A stretch of DNA of 64,000 nucleotides from Gigaspora margarita (Eukaryota > Glomeromycota > Glomeromycetes > Diversisporales > Gigasporaceae): NCBI GenBank assembly GCA_009809945.1, contig WTPW01001640.1:48748-112747 (forward strand). Reading direction: 5' to 3'. The position numbers and the translations under genes were made by a program. How positions within the stretch are numbered: the stretch's first letter is position 1; every line of letters starts with the position of its first letter. The notes under the pieces are model-generated. The model was given only the letters and a program-made list of their open reading frames with translations. It ran no database searches and had not been told where the DNA came from. Positions 1-10,984 of the stretch are shown here, piece after piece.

Positions 1-420
1 ACACAAAACAAGTTCATAATTACTTATTTACCATTACGTACAATTCATTTCATTCGCATTAATCATTTCATTCAGCGAGTGAGTATAAAGAGCATTTAAT
101 CATTTTTACTACATAATAATAGCAAAACAAGATCACAAAACAAATTCATAATTACCTATTTACAATTTCGTACAATTCATATCATTCGTATTAATTTAGT
201 CTGTGAGTATAAAGAACATTTAATAATTTTACTACATAAAAATAGAAAACAAGATTACAAACAAGTTTTAATTTAGTCGGTGAGTATAAAGAACATTTAA
301 TAATTTTACTACTGTACATAAAAAATAGTAAAACAAATTCACAAAACAAGTTCATAATTACTTATATACCATTATGTACAATTCATTTCATTCGCATTAA
401 TTAGTCAGTAAATAAAAATA
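1..420. repeat. Tandem repeat upstream of kinase gene
   Basis: About four imperfect copies of a unit of up to ~125 bp stand head to tail. Each holds variants of TTCATAATTACYTAT, TACAATTCATWTCATTCG, GTGAGTATAAAGARCATTTA and TTTTACTACATAA. Copies begin near 1, 131, 252 (shortened) and 336. The array ends about 60 bp before the first recognisable kinase exon, so it occupies the promoter/5' leader position. It codes for nothing visible. Confidence 0.75.
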
Positions 421-483
421 ATTTACATTCGATATGAAGTTTAAAACCGCAGATGCAAAATAAATCAATTTTATATTATATAG

Positions 484-1579
484 AAAATCTGAATATGGCA
501 AATGTGCACATTGTAATGAAGATAACACGAATAAAGCATGGTGTATATCATGTGACCCTGATAAAGCAACAAGATGGACAAGTGGAAATAAGGATATTGA
601 CGATTGCATAAAATCGTTCCAACTTAGAACCTGGAGTTATGAAGCTGTAATTGAATGGATTCCATTTGATAGATTATCAGATATTAAAAAAATCGGTGAA
701 GGAGGATTTGGCTCCGTATATTCAGCACTCTGGTTGGATGGCATACGAAAACTTGAAAAGATTAATGATAACTACAAAAGAGCGTGTGAAACATCCAGCA
801 TCGTTGCGCTTAAGACCTTGTCGGAAGGTTCTTTAAAAGAAGTGAGCCAAATCATTATTTGTTTAGCTGTCTGTTAAATAATAATTCATTTAATTTATTT
901 TAATTAATTATCTATCTCATTTATAAAGTTTGAAAATCATATGAAATGTATTTTATTTAATAGTCAGCTTAAAATATATGGGTTAACTCAAAAAAATAAA
1001 AATGAATACTTAATAGTACTTCAATATGCTAACAGTGGAAATCTTTATAAGTTTTTAAGAACAAAATTTCAAGAAGTTAACTGGAAGACTAAATTAAAAA
1101 TACTTTTTGATATTTCTGCTGATTTAGATCGAATTCATAATGCAGGGTATATTCATGCAGACTTTCATAGTGGTAATATTTTACAAGACAAAGGTATTAG
1201 CGCAACCCTGCAATCTTATATCGCAGATTTAGAATTGTCTAAAACAACTAATGAAAATAACTCAGAAGGTGAAATTTACGGAGTTATGCCTTATGTAGCT
1301 CCAGAAGTATTATCTGATCAAAAGCTTACGAAAGCTGCAGTTATTTATGGTTTTGGAGTTATTATGTCAGAGATATCAACTGGACAAAGACCTTTTGATG
1401 GCCAGAAATTTGATACTAAACTTGCAGTAAAAATTTGCAAAGGATTAAGGCCAGAAATTGCTCCTAGAACTCCAGATTGTTATATCGAATTAGCTAACCA
1501 ATGCATGGACTTGGATCCTCAGAAAAGGCCTTCTGCTAGAAAAATTTATGATATACTTAAAGTAGAAAAAACGCATTGA
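484..1579 (+). CDS. TKL-like protein kinase, Cys-rich leader, two exons, probably decaying
   Basis: Predicted serine/threonine (TKL-like) kinase of the type hugely expanded in Glomeromycota. Exon 484-841 and exon 929-1579 are joined by an 87-nt GT-AG intron (842-928) that keeps frame. A Cys-x2-Cys-x9-Cys-x2-Cys leader (503-553) precedes the domain. Glycine loop GEGGFGSVY is at 694-720 and VALK lysine at 812-814. The catalytic loop reads HADFHSGN (base Asp 1160-1162) and APE is at 1298-1306. The metal-binding DFG/DLG is DLE (Gly to Glu, 1232-1234), and the usual Asp of subdomain IX is Val (1340-1342). The first in-frame Met may lie in a short upstream exon; an in-frame stop at 461-463 and an acceptor-like TATATAG at 477-483 support this. 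The reading frame ends early at 1579, while family-typical tail sequence continues in another frame. I infer a pseudokinase or dying copy. Confidence 0.8.
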
Positions 1580-1864
1580 AAATTCAGATAATACTAATGA
1601 AATTAAAAAGCAATTCTTAGAAGCAGATAAAATTATTAAATCATTGCCAATACCAAAGCATTCAGATGAAATGTATACCAGCAAAATTATTAGTACAAAA
1701 TTAATTTCAAAAGCAATTAAAGGCATTTATTTTCAATTAATATATTGTATTAAAATTATATTATATTGATTTAGTTAAAAATAATAATTATAATTGTTTA
1801 TTTAGATTTGTCTCAAGCCCAACCTGATTTTGCTCAAATAAATCTTGATATTACTAAAATTTGA
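1575..1864 (+). pseudogene. Out-of-frame kinase C-terminal tail
   Basis: Starting at 1575, in a different frame from the kinase ORF, the sequence reads IENSDNTNEIKKQFLEADKI and on to SKIISTKLISKAIK. This Lys/Glu-rich tail is one I associate with glomeromycotan kinases. After AT-rich sequence an acceptor-like TTTATTTAG (to 1806) is followed by DLSQAQPDFAQINLDITKI and a stop at 1862-1864. The change of frame near 1570 fits a small indel at the kinase C-terminus rather than an intron, because no good splice pair joins the two frames. Confidence 0.55.
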
Positions 1865-2755
1865 AAATTCTGTATGTATATAACTAATAAATCTATTTTA
1901 TAATTTATAATAGTATAATTTAATTTGTATTTTTAAAACTAAACTTAGCCTAAAGAATGTTGCAAATATAGTATTAAGCCTATTATATTAAATTGTTAAC
2001 CAATTTAATATGCTTTTTGATCAATTTTGTAAATTGTTATATATTCTTACTATTACTACAATAAGAAAATTTATACTATTTTTGATTTTATATATTATTA
2101 TTATATGGCCTATTATATTGCTCTAAATTTAAAGGTAGAGAATACTTTAGATCATTTTTATATAGTTTCATATAATATTTTAAAATTTTTATATAAAATT
2201 GATGTGTTACTAATAAACTTTTTAAAATTACACTAAAATTTTACAAAATATAAATAAAACAATTTATCTATTATATAGTAAAATTATTATATTTTAAAAA
2301 ATATACTTGTATATATCACAAAACTTTTCTGAGTAGGCCCAAAATTTTCTAGATTACACAAACTCATTAATCTGATTGGTCAAGTTATTAAATTTGTAAG
2401 TTAATTTATTACTAAATTTTAATACCATTTCTTTAAAATTTAATATAGTATAACTTGCAATAGTCATATTTGCATTAGCCACAATCTCACTATAGTTATC
2501 CCAATTCTTCTATTTAACTATATATACTATATAAATTCTTGCCTGCTTTAGCCATAATCTCACAATAGGCACATAGAATATCTGATTTTGGCATGTGATT
2601 ATTGTAAGATTATATTGTATCTTACTGAGTTTTTAACCAATTTTAATATTTTAATATATTATATAAAAAATATAATATTAAATAACTTTTGATCTACTGG
2701 TCCATTTTGGATAATTTTACTACCAAAATATTCATCTTAATGAGACAATTCTAAC
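1865..2755. other. AT-rich intergenic, no gene seen
   Basis: No coding signal. The last ~80 bases (from about 2680) match one arm of the palindromic module containing GATCTACTGG and TACCAAAAT, which recurs at 6.2-7.2 and 13.3-13.9 kb. That older element is split here by the insertion at 2756. Confidence 0.6.
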
Positions 2756-2934
2756 TAGGCTTCCGCAAGGGCTCAGGCTACCCACGGGTACCCTGAGGGT
2801 AGTACCACACAGACCAGGTGAGGATATCAATTTTTGGGCCCTAGGGTAAGGTAAGGGCTCAACATCACTAAGCCCTAAGGCTTTGGGCTACCCGTGAGTA
2901 CCCTGAGGGTAGTACCATACAGATTGGGTTAGAG

Positions 2935-3057
2935 CAGTGTTGGGAAATTGGACAAAAAACTGCGCCACATTTAGTTTTGGACATATGTCCAATTGGTTTT
3001 GGACATATGTCCAATTAACTTTGAAAACAATTGGACATAGTAATCTTCCCAACACTG
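2935..3057. mobile_element. 123-bp hAT MITE
   Basis: Classic hAT termini CAGTGTTGGGAA and TTCCCAACACTG are flanked by an exact 8-bp duplication GGTTAGAG (2927-2934, 3058-3065). The interior has three copies of GGACATATGTCC-like or TTGGACAT motifs. It inserted into the subterminal repeat of the 2756-6051 element. Confidence 0.9.
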
Positions 3058-3154
3058 GGTTAGAGTATTAATTTTTGGGCATTAGGGTAAGGGTAAGGGC
3101 TCAGAGTATTAAGCTCTTGTATGGCTAAAGACGCAACGTACCCTACCCTTGTAC

Positions 3155-4897
3155 TAGAGGTTGGATCTATGAACCCCTTATCCAGATATTTGCATGGTTA
3201 ACTGTATATCCGGATATCATAAATGCTCCACAGATAGTAACCGTTATCCGTCAATTTTAAACAGATAATCTACGGGTATCCGCAGGTATCTGTGGGTATC
3301 CATGGGTATCTGAAATTCGTATAACCAATTAGGCAAACTTCGAAATTATCGAATATTCATGATCTAAATTTTTGCATATTGCTTTATAAATTATCTATCA
3401 GTAGACCTACTTTTATTTTTTTATTTTTTTTTATTATTTATAATTATTTATTTATTTATTTTTATTTCAGTTTTTTTTTTGTTAATACCGGACCNGAATA
3501 ATCTTGTAAGTTCAGTAGTTTATTTATTTTGCCTATGTTTTTCTCTTGAACTAATACTAACTCTTTCTTTCTTTTGTGGATGGCTCCGGGTATAAATATC
3601 TTTGTAAGATAAGTATTCTTTCATTTTTTATGTTGCCTTTTTTTTCTTAGTTCGAGCTAATTCTTTCCTTCTGTAGGTTTAGTTTTACTGAACACTGGGT
3701 TTAATAAAGAATAGAATAAGATTGTCAAGATTGCAGTCACTAGGATGTTTTCACTTTTTTCGTTAGCAGTTCCTGGTGAGGTTTTTCATCGTTGCTGACA
3801 CTGTTAATAGGCTTGATTCGTCGTGGTATTGCCATTGGTAGAATCAAGATTAGTGTGCTTTTTTGTTTTCTTGTGAAGTGGCAGTCTTGCGTGTGGTCTT
3901 TTGTATAATCTTGTGCATGGGTCTTGCATACATGGTTGAGTTTTTCAGGATGAAGAGTTGAATCTAAAATTGGTCTAGATAAGTACCAGTTTTCTCTTTG
4001 CACTTTGTTCTTTTTTTTTTTGTTCTAAAAACTAGCATGCCTTCTTTTTCTTGTAGGTCTTGACTTCATAAAAATATTTTGGTACTAAAATGGGTGAACC
4101 TGGACCAGAAGGACGGGTTTGGCTTGGTTTGTAACTTGTGCTAGTCTAGATAAGTGTTGGTTTTCTTTTTCTTTTTGCTTTTTTCTTTTTAATTTCTTGT
4201 TTTTATTCCAAAAAACTAACTAGCCTTCTCTTTCTTGTAGGTCTTGATTTTATGGAAAATAACATGTTACCGGAATAGACAAATTGACACTGAAACGAAT
4301 GTTTGGGTTTATTTGGAAATGCTGGTTTTGGAAAGACCAGTTTTTTGTGGAGCTGGCTTCTTGAAGCACGAATTTAATATTGAAACAGATTTGGTATTAA
4401 TTTATAACGAAGTTGCTGAATATATAGTCATTATTGCATAATTATGGCTAGGTTATGGGTCATGGATATAGTTATAGTATTGGGTATATATATATGATGA
4501 AATTATTATATAATTAATAAATTTAATCAATTATTGGTTGATTACATGATAATGGGGGTATGCAACCATGCGGTATACGAAAAATAAACCATTATATTTA
4601 AAATTTGCACAGAACTGTATATCTTTAAAGATCTGCAAAATTTTTATCTTTATTGAAAGGTGTGGGGTTGCAGATTTTTGCAGATTTTTAATACTTCACT
4701 TTTTTTAAATCTAAAAAATCTGCTGGTTATCCAGTTTATTCAGATATCTGTAATGTTCAATAGTTATCTGTAGGGTTAAATGGTTAACCGTAAAGTTACC
4801 TAGTTATCTGTAGGATTTATCTGATTATCCGCAAAATAAAACTGACGGTTATCCAGATTTGATTTTTTTAGTATGGGATATCTGGGTCCAAGCACTA
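3155..4897. mobile_element. hAT-like element housing an exon-like array
   Basis: The ends TAGAGGTTGGATC and (reverse) TAGTGCTTGGACC are bounded by an exact 8-bp duplication CCTTGTAC (3147-3154, 4898-4905). Subterminal regions (3180-3310 and 4730-4860) are rich in GGTTATCC/GGATAACC and GGTATC variants, the usual look of transposase binding arrays. The middle is the T-rich exon-like repeat array at 3420-4440. Confidence 0.85.
3420..4440 (+). repeat. Exon-like tandem array 1
   Basis: Degenerate units of roughly 150-250 bp. Each has a T-rich tract ending in TTTCTTGTAGGTCTTG or a variant, a ~60-100 nt mixed-composition block, and a tail such as GGTCTAGATAAGTACCAG. The same layout and partly the same words occur in the arrays at 26.1-27.0 and 45.9-47.7 kb. 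Short open frames inside (for example near 4244-4441) do not extend across units, so I do not call a gene. Confidence 0.65.
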
Positions 4898-5039
4898 CCT
4901 TGTACCTATGAATACCCAATACTAAAACAACCCAATCATAATTCAGGTTCTATACCGATATCAAATGTTACACATTAGAATATATAAATTGGCTTTTTTT
5001 TTTGGTTTAATCATAAATAATAATGCAAATGTCTTTAAC

Positions 5040-5215
5040 TATGTATGCACTAATCACTAATGCACCAACTATCAACGCACTAATTACCAACGCACTAATA
5101 TCAATGCACTAATTACCAACATACTAATACTAATTACCAACACATTAAATACTAATGCACTATTACCAACGCGCTAATTACCAATGCATGTACTAATTAC
5201 CAACGCTAATTACTA
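5040..5215. repeat. 15-bp minisatellite
   Basis: About ten degenerate copies of ACTAATTACCAACGC, lying inside the 2756-6051 element. No coding signal is seen in the surrounding 4.9-5.9 kb. Confidence 0.8.
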
Positions 5216-6106
5216 GTATACTAAGCTGTCAGTGTGAAGAAAAATAGAAGGCTATTAAAGCCACAGTAAGTCAAGATAATAGTATTGCTACGACTTCTTT
5301 TGTAATATTATACTAGAACATTTAAAGCTAATAATACTATGTTAATACCATAGAATTTACTACTGATATAAAATAACAAAGCAATGGAAGATTTCATGGA
5401 CAGCAATGTTTTTAATTTAGAATTATATAATGGGACGATGGTCATTAAAATATATTGTATGATCTTGAAATAAATTTGGGTGGTGAATTTTACCCAGTTC
5501 TTTAAGCATATTGTTTTTTTATTTTCTGGAATGATGCACTTAAAATCTGATTGTACAATGCTGAAGGCATAAAAATATTATTATGGTCTGCAAAAAAGTG
5601 TGCTCCTATGATTTTTGTGATAATGATTAAAGGAACTATATTTAATCAATAATATTTATAATATATCTCTATGTATTCGGGAATATTTGAAGTTCTCTTA
5701 GAATTAGAAAATCGTCTGATTTTACTTTAAAGCATAATCTGCAGAAATTACACAAACCGTTATAGAAAAAGTTTATGCCCACTACTAACAAAGAATTTAC
5801 AAAAGATGTGAACCATAATTTTTGATTTTGTATCAGTTTTTATAATTTGCTAACAAGTTAGTTTATAATCCACTTGCGGATATCTTTGCAAGTATCTTTT
5901 TGGGTAGTTCAGAGGGTACCCTTAGCAGGTACGGGTACTGGATTCTGAACCCTAGGGCAAGGGTAGGGCCTGGATAGTTGAGCCCTTTTTTAGGCAGGTA
6001 GGGTTAGGGTATTGCTAGTACCTGGCCCTACCCGGCCCTTGCAAAAGCCTAATTCTAACAAGCCCAAAATCATTAAAATCCAATTACAGGACCACAAGAT
6101 TACTAA

Positions 6107-7377
6107 GGGAGCTTCCAGAAATCAGCTGATTTTTGTTTACTATGAGCCTACCCCCACTCACCCACACCTGATACCCCAATTAACCAATCAGATGTTATGT
6201 TTATTAAAAAGTTAAATATAAAATTTAATAGTAAATAACTTTTGATCTACTGGACCAAATTTGATGATTCAACTACCAAAATGATCCTCTCAACGAGAGG
6301 ATTCTAGTGAGCCCAAAATTGTTAAAACCCAATCACAGGATCCTGTGATCGAAATAGATTTGTGTTACTATAAAAGTTCTATAATTTATTAAATAATTAT
6401 AACCATTTATAGTAACACAAATTTATTTCGATCTTGGGATCCTGTGATTGGATTTTAACGATTTTGGTCTTGTTAGAATCCTCTCATTGAGGGGATCATT
6501 TTGGTAGTAAAATCATCGAAATTGGCCCAGTAGAACAGAAGTTATTAACAATTAAATATTAATATTTAATTGTTAATAACTTCTGATCTACTGGGCCAGT
6601 TTCGATGCTTTTACTACCAAAATGATCCTCTCAATGAGAGGATTCTAGCAAGCCCAAAATCGTTAAAATCCAGTCACAGGATCCTAAGATCGAAATAAAT
6701 TTGTGTTACTATAAATAGGTTATAATTATTTAATAAATTATAGAACTTTTATAGTAACACAAATCTATTCTGATCATGGGATCCTGTGATTGGATTTTAA
6801 CGATTTTGGGCTTGCTGGAATCCTCTCATTGAGGGGATCATTTTGGTAGTAAAATCATCGAAATTTGCCCAGTAGATCAGAAGTTATTAACAATTAAATA
6901 TTAATTTAATTGTTAATACTTCTGATCTACTGGGCCAATTTCGATGATTTTACTACCAAAATGATCCCCTCAATGAGAGGATTCTAACAAGACCAAAATC
7001 GTTTAAATCCAATCACAGGATCCCAAGATCGAAATAAATTTGTGTTACTATAAATGGTTATAATTATTTAATAAATTATAGAACTTTTATAGTAACACAA
7101 ATCTATTCCGATCACAGGATTCTGTGATTTGATTTTAACAATTTTGGGCTCACTAGAATCTTCTCGTTAAGAGGATCATTTTGGTAGTTGAATCATCAAA
7201 TTTGGTTCAGTAGATCAAAAGTTATTAATTATTAAATATTATTGATAAATATATAATTTTGGGCAAAAATAATTTTGCAACTTTGGCCNGANTTATGAAA
7301 TTTTGGCCGGAATTACACCTGATACTTCAGCTGAACCACCCACCCACCCAGAAATCAGCTGATTTCTGGAAGCTCCC
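6107..7377. mobile_element. PIF/Harbinger-like foldback element
   Basis: Termini GGGAGCTTCCAGAAATCAGC and its inverse are flanked by TAA on both sides (6104-6106, 7378-7380), the 3-bp duplication typical of PIF/Harbinger. The interior is a stack of large inverted repeats (6240-7230). These contain GATCTACTGGGCC, TACCAAAATGATCC and GTGTTACTATAAA in alternating orientation. There is no transposase ORF, and ambiguous bases occur near 7288. Confidence 0.8.
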
Positions 7378-7381
7378 TAAG

Positions 7382-7865
7382 GTTTTGTGTTATTATATAT
7401 ATATATTAAAATTTATATAGTTATATCTTCAGGATACAAAAAGTAGTAATTATATAGAGATGTGACTAATAATTCTATATAATCACAATTATAATAAAAT
7501 TATATATAAAAAAATTGTGATTATATAGAAGTTTTAATAAATAAAAAGTTTTTAAATTTTGTTTTTTTAAATAAACAATTATAATTGCTACATATAAAAG
7601 TTAAAATTATACTAAAAATTGATAATAATGCTCTAAGTAATATTGTTCAGGAGTCAAAATTATGAAATTTTAAGATAATTTGAATAACATTTATTATTAC
7701 ACTTTTTACAAGTTACACTTTGATGAAAAAATTAAAAATTAAAAATTTTTAAACTTATTTGATAAAATTTTATCAAATTATTTCAAAATTTTAGAATATA
7801 TATAATTTTGTATTTTGAACAACTTTACTTAGATAATTGTTATTGATTTACTTAATGGAAAATCC
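7382..7865. other. AT-rich, foldback fragments, no gene
   Basis: Only inverted AT-rich arms are seen, including both orientations of the recurrent AACAAGTTTACTTAG-type motif (7631-7650 and 7817-7832). Confidence 0.5.
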
Positions 7866-8039
7866 TATGTGCCACCTCGGGTGGGATCTAAGTTTTTTAC
7901 CACCCCTACCAACAGATCGGCCAATCAAATTTTTTTTTTCTAGATTAGATTTTGTTTATAAATATTTTTACTATTATTTATTTTTCTCTTATTTTTTGTC
8001 GTTGGTATCAGTGTCATCCATTTCAGTATATTTATGTTT

Positions 8040-8380
8040 TGCTGATGTTTTGTGTTTATGCTTTTCTTTTTGCATTCATGCTTCCTTGCTTTTTCACATT
8101 TGTGCTTCTTGCCTTTTTGTGTTTTTGCTTTTTTGCTTCCTTGTGATTGTGCTTTCTTGCTTTTTTGTGTTCATACTTCTTTGCTTTTTTGTGTTTGTGC
8201 TACTTTGCTATTTGTGTTTGCTTTTTTGCATTCGTGCTTCCTTGCTTTTTTGTGTTCATGATTTCTTGCTCTTTTGTGTTCGTGATTTCTTGCACTTTTG
8301 CATTCGTGCTTCTTTGTTTTTTGCGTTCATGCTTTCTTTCTTTTTGCGTTCATGCTTTCTTTCTTTTTGTGTTCAAATTA
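8040..8380 (+). repeat. 27-30 bp T-rich minisatellite
   Basis: About twelve copies of a unit like GCTTTTTTGTGTTCATGCTT. It produces long hydrophobic Cys/Phe-rich open frames in more than one frame. That is what a low-complexity repeat does, so no membrane protein is called. Confidence 0.8.
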
Positions 8381-8399
8381 GCGCACTAACTCTTTTTAT

Positions 8400-8990
8400 T
8401 TCAGGTTTCTAGGTTTCTTTCCTGTTGTTCTTGGCATTTGTGATTGAATCTCTGAAGTGGACCTTCGGTTCGCTTCCCAGTATACTCTTAGAGTTATTTC
8501 CACCTGTATACTTTTTTTTCTTTTTTCTTTTTCTTTCAGGTTTCAAGCTTTCTTTCCCGTTGCTTTTAGCATTTGTGGTAGAATGGACTTTCAGATTCGC
8601 TTCTCGGTATGTTTTTGGGGTTTTTCTATCAATATTCTTTTTTTATTTTATTACCATACTAACATTTTTTCCTTTTTTTTAGGTTTCTTCCTCTTTGCTT
8701 TCAGCATCTGTGGTGTGAATCTTTGGAATGGACCTTTGGTTTGCTTTCCAGTGTACTCTTGGCATTTTTTTCTACATGTATCCTTTTTTTTTGTTGATAT
8801 AATTAGCGCACTAACTCTTTTAATTTCAGGTTTCTAGATTTCTTTCCTGTTGCTTTTAGCATTTGTGGTTGATTTACTGGAATGGATCTTTGGTTCACTT
8901 TTTGATATGCCCTTGGTGTTTTTTCTTATATGTATCTTTTTTTTGATATAATTAGCGCACTAACTCTTTTTTATTCATTATTTTTTAGTG
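8400..8990 (+). repeat. Exon-like tandem array 4 (~140-bp units)
   Basis: Four units with acceptor-like (C/T)AG followed by GTTTC at 8403, 8538, 8681 and 8828. Each is followed by a block containing TTTCCYGTTGCTTTTAGCAT and GGACYTTYGGTTYGCTT. One block ends in a donor-like CGGTATGT (near 8605). GATATAATTAGCGCACTAAC precedes several units. Confidence 0.6.
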
Positions 8991-9463
8991 AGTTTGTCCA
9001 GTAGATTCTTTGTCATCTTTTTGCAGATTCTTTAGTCATTTTTGGTGGTTTTTCTAAGGATTCTTCATTGTTTTTGCCTTTTATTTTCTGTTTTTTTCAC
9101 TATTCTTGTTGCAGTAGATGGGCCGATTCTTCGCCACCCTTGTTGCAGTAGATTTGGTGAGCTTTGTCACTTTGCTATGCAATAACATTCATTACACAAT
9201 GATGTTCATAAAACTTTTTTTTTTATGATATTTTTTTTCTTTTTTTTTGTTACATGAAGTTTTTTTTTATGTTATGCATTTCTTTTAAATAAAAAAATTG
9301 TATTTTTAATAAAAAAATTGTATTTTTAATTAATAATAAAAAATTGTATTTTTAATAATAAAAAATTGTATTTTTAATAATAAAAAAATTATATTTTTAG
9401 TGAGATTTGATTGGATGATCACTAGAGGGTGGCAAAAATAATTTACCACCTGGGGTAGCATAT

Positions 9464-9589
9464 AGATAACTCCTTACTTAATATAATTTTGATTTTTATA
9501 TGTAGCTATAATATATAATTATTTAAAAAAAAAAAAATTTTTTTTTAAATAATTATATATCATAGCTATATATAAAAGCCAAAATTATA
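9464..9589. repeat. Perfect-like AT palindrome and 5' target duplication
   Basis: An AT-rich hairpin (about 9480-9589) whose arms read ATAATTTTGATTTTTATATG and its inverse, with an A13/T10 centre. Its right edge is the copy of ATAAAAGYCAAAATTATA that was duplicated by the retroposon at 9590. Confidence 0.6.
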
Positions 9590-10721
9590 GGGGTATGGCA
9601 ACATAGTGAAGTTGGGTTGTTGTCATCCCAAGCAACAGGTGCAGAGTTCGAATCTCACTAGAGACAGTTTTGAAAATTGCATTTGTATATTATAGTAACT
9701 AATCTGTATTTTAACTAATTGGATCTTTGATCTGTAACCCAAGTGATACCAAGTTATTGGGAGCCTGCTTGGCAAGACCTAAGTAGAGAAGTACTTGACT
9801 TTCAATGGTTCTGGAGAAAAGAAACTTGACAGGGACTGATCAAAAGCAAACTCATGATAAAAAGGGTTGAAGAACCCTACCAACTAGACTGTCAGAGTCG
9901 TACTAGAGGAAAAGAATATGTGTTTTAGAAGCATGTACCAAGGAGAGAGAGACTGTAAGGCATCATAACACCAGGCTGACCAACCCTTCCGGGTTTTAGG
10001 ATTGGGAGTAGAAATGCGACTAGAAAAAGAAGCCAGAAAAGGGACTAACTGGTGCTAGGGCTGGGAACTTCACAAGGGCTACTATACTAGCATGACTAGT
10101 AATAGAAAGGTAGTAGCTTGAGATATGAGTCAGGTTGTGCCAGCACCCAAAAGTGGCTTAAGAGATGAACCTAGTAGTAGCAGCACTACACATACTATCA
10201 GATAGCAGTACAGGATAAAAATCCAGGTTGATATGTATATGGGAACATATAGGATGCTCTGGTAGGTAGAGTTTCTCAAATTCAAATCAAATCAAATATT
10301 GGGTCAATTTGAATTTGATCAAATCAAATTNANCCTGATTTGAATTTGATTTGANTCAAATATTTGGATTTGAATTTGATTTGAATTTGAATTTTTAATA
10401 ATAATTTTCAAATCAAATCAAATATTTGTCAAATCAAATCAAATTTGGCCTGATTTGAATTTGATCAAATCAAATATAGTCAAATTTGAATTTGAATTTG
10501 ATCAAATATTTGATTCAAATATTTGAAGATCAAATCAAATTGTAGAACCCTACTAGTAGGTTTAGATCATAAATAAATTTGTCTAAGTCTCTGTACTTGT
10601 AAAATATAGCAATGAGTTGTGATATGAAGGAAACCTTGTTAGGGGATATTGTAACAAAGTGCTATGTTAATAAAAGAATGAGACATGATTTCACCTTAAC
10701 ATTAAAAAAAAAATAAAAAAA
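9590..10721 (+). mobile_element. tRNA-headed SINE-like retroposon, copy 1
   Basis: The 5' head GGGTATGGCAACATAGTGAA followed by a box-B-like GAGTTCGAATC (9644-9654) looks like a tRNA with an internal Pol III promoter. The 3' end is an A-rich tail (10703-10722). An 18-bp target duplication with one mismatch (ATAAAAGYCAAAATTATA) lies at 9572-9589 and 10722-10739, indicating target-primed retrotransposition. The body is ~0.84 kb after removing the MITE at 10267-10552 and matches copies at 15.2-16.7 kb (minus) and 55.3-56.6 kb. It is unusually long for a SINE and no ORF is conserved over its length. Confidence 0.85.
10267..10552. mobile_element. ATTTGA-rich hAT MITE, copy 1
   Basis: Ends TAGAGTTTCTCAAATTC and (inverse) TAGGGTTCTACAATTTG are flanked by the 8-bp duplication CTGGTAGG/CTAGTAGG (10259-10266, 10553-10560). 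The retroposon copy at 55.3 kb keeps the unoccupied CTGGTAGGTTTA at the equivalent place (near 56430), which confirms the insertion boundaries. The interior is almost only CAAATCAAAT and ATTTGAATTTG repeats. Confidence 0.9.
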
Positions 10722-10739
10722 ATAAAAGTCAAAATTATA

Positions 10740-10984
10740 TTAAATAAATTAATAGCAATGATCTAATTAAAGTTATTTGAAATATAAAATTACATATTTC
10801 TAAAATTTTAAATAATTTGAATAAAATTTTTTTTAAAAAAAAAAGAGGTTGATCCTCTAATTCTTTTATTAAGATTTGTCAATTATATATATAATTACAT
10901 GTTGGAATAAAACTAATCTAGTGAGAAGTAGAGGTAAAGCTAAGATTTATTCTTGATCTAATTCTTTACTAGAATGGTTGTAGA
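10740..10984. other. AT-rich spacer
   Basis: A/T runs and foldback fragments only; no gene seen. Confidence 0.5.

Larger units (their letters stand above)
2756..6051. mobile_element. hAT-like non-autonomous element, 3.3 kb
   Basis: The terminal inverted repeats begin TAGGCTTCCGCAAGGGCT (left) and, on the other strand, TAGGCTTTTGCAAGGGCC (right). An exact 8-bp target duplication ATTCTAAC stands at 2748-2755 and 6052-6059. TACCC/GGGTA-rich subterminal repeats follow both ends. No transposase is visible. Two further elements are nested inside (2935-3057 and 3155-4897), and a 15-bp minisatellite lies near 5.1 kb. The 8-bp duplication points to the hAT superfamily, although the TAG terminus is not the classic CAG. 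Confidence 0.85.
7866..9463. mobile_element. TIR element filled with T-rich minisatellites
   Basis: The left end (TGTGCCACCTCGGGTGG ... CCAATCAAAT) and the inverse of the right end (ATGCTACCCCAGGTGG ... CCAATCAAAT) form imperfect inverted repeats of ~60 bp. I could not find a clear target duplication. All of the interior is strand-asymmetric T-rich repeat (8040-9370). Confidence 0.6.

Noticed and set aside
5280-5860. Possible decayed gene inside the 2756-6051 element
   Set aside because: Some protein-like words in mixed frames, but nothing I could match to a family; left as element interior.
7837-8837. Long hydrophobic Phe/Cys-rich open frames that look like multi-pass membrane proteins
   Set aside because: They are translations of a 27-30 bp T-rich minisatellite, open in several overlapping frames, with no sensible start context.
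9590-9665. A functional tRNA gene
   Set aside because: Box A/B-like sequence is present but no clean cloverleaf could be drawn. The segment is the head of a repeated poly(A)-tailed element.
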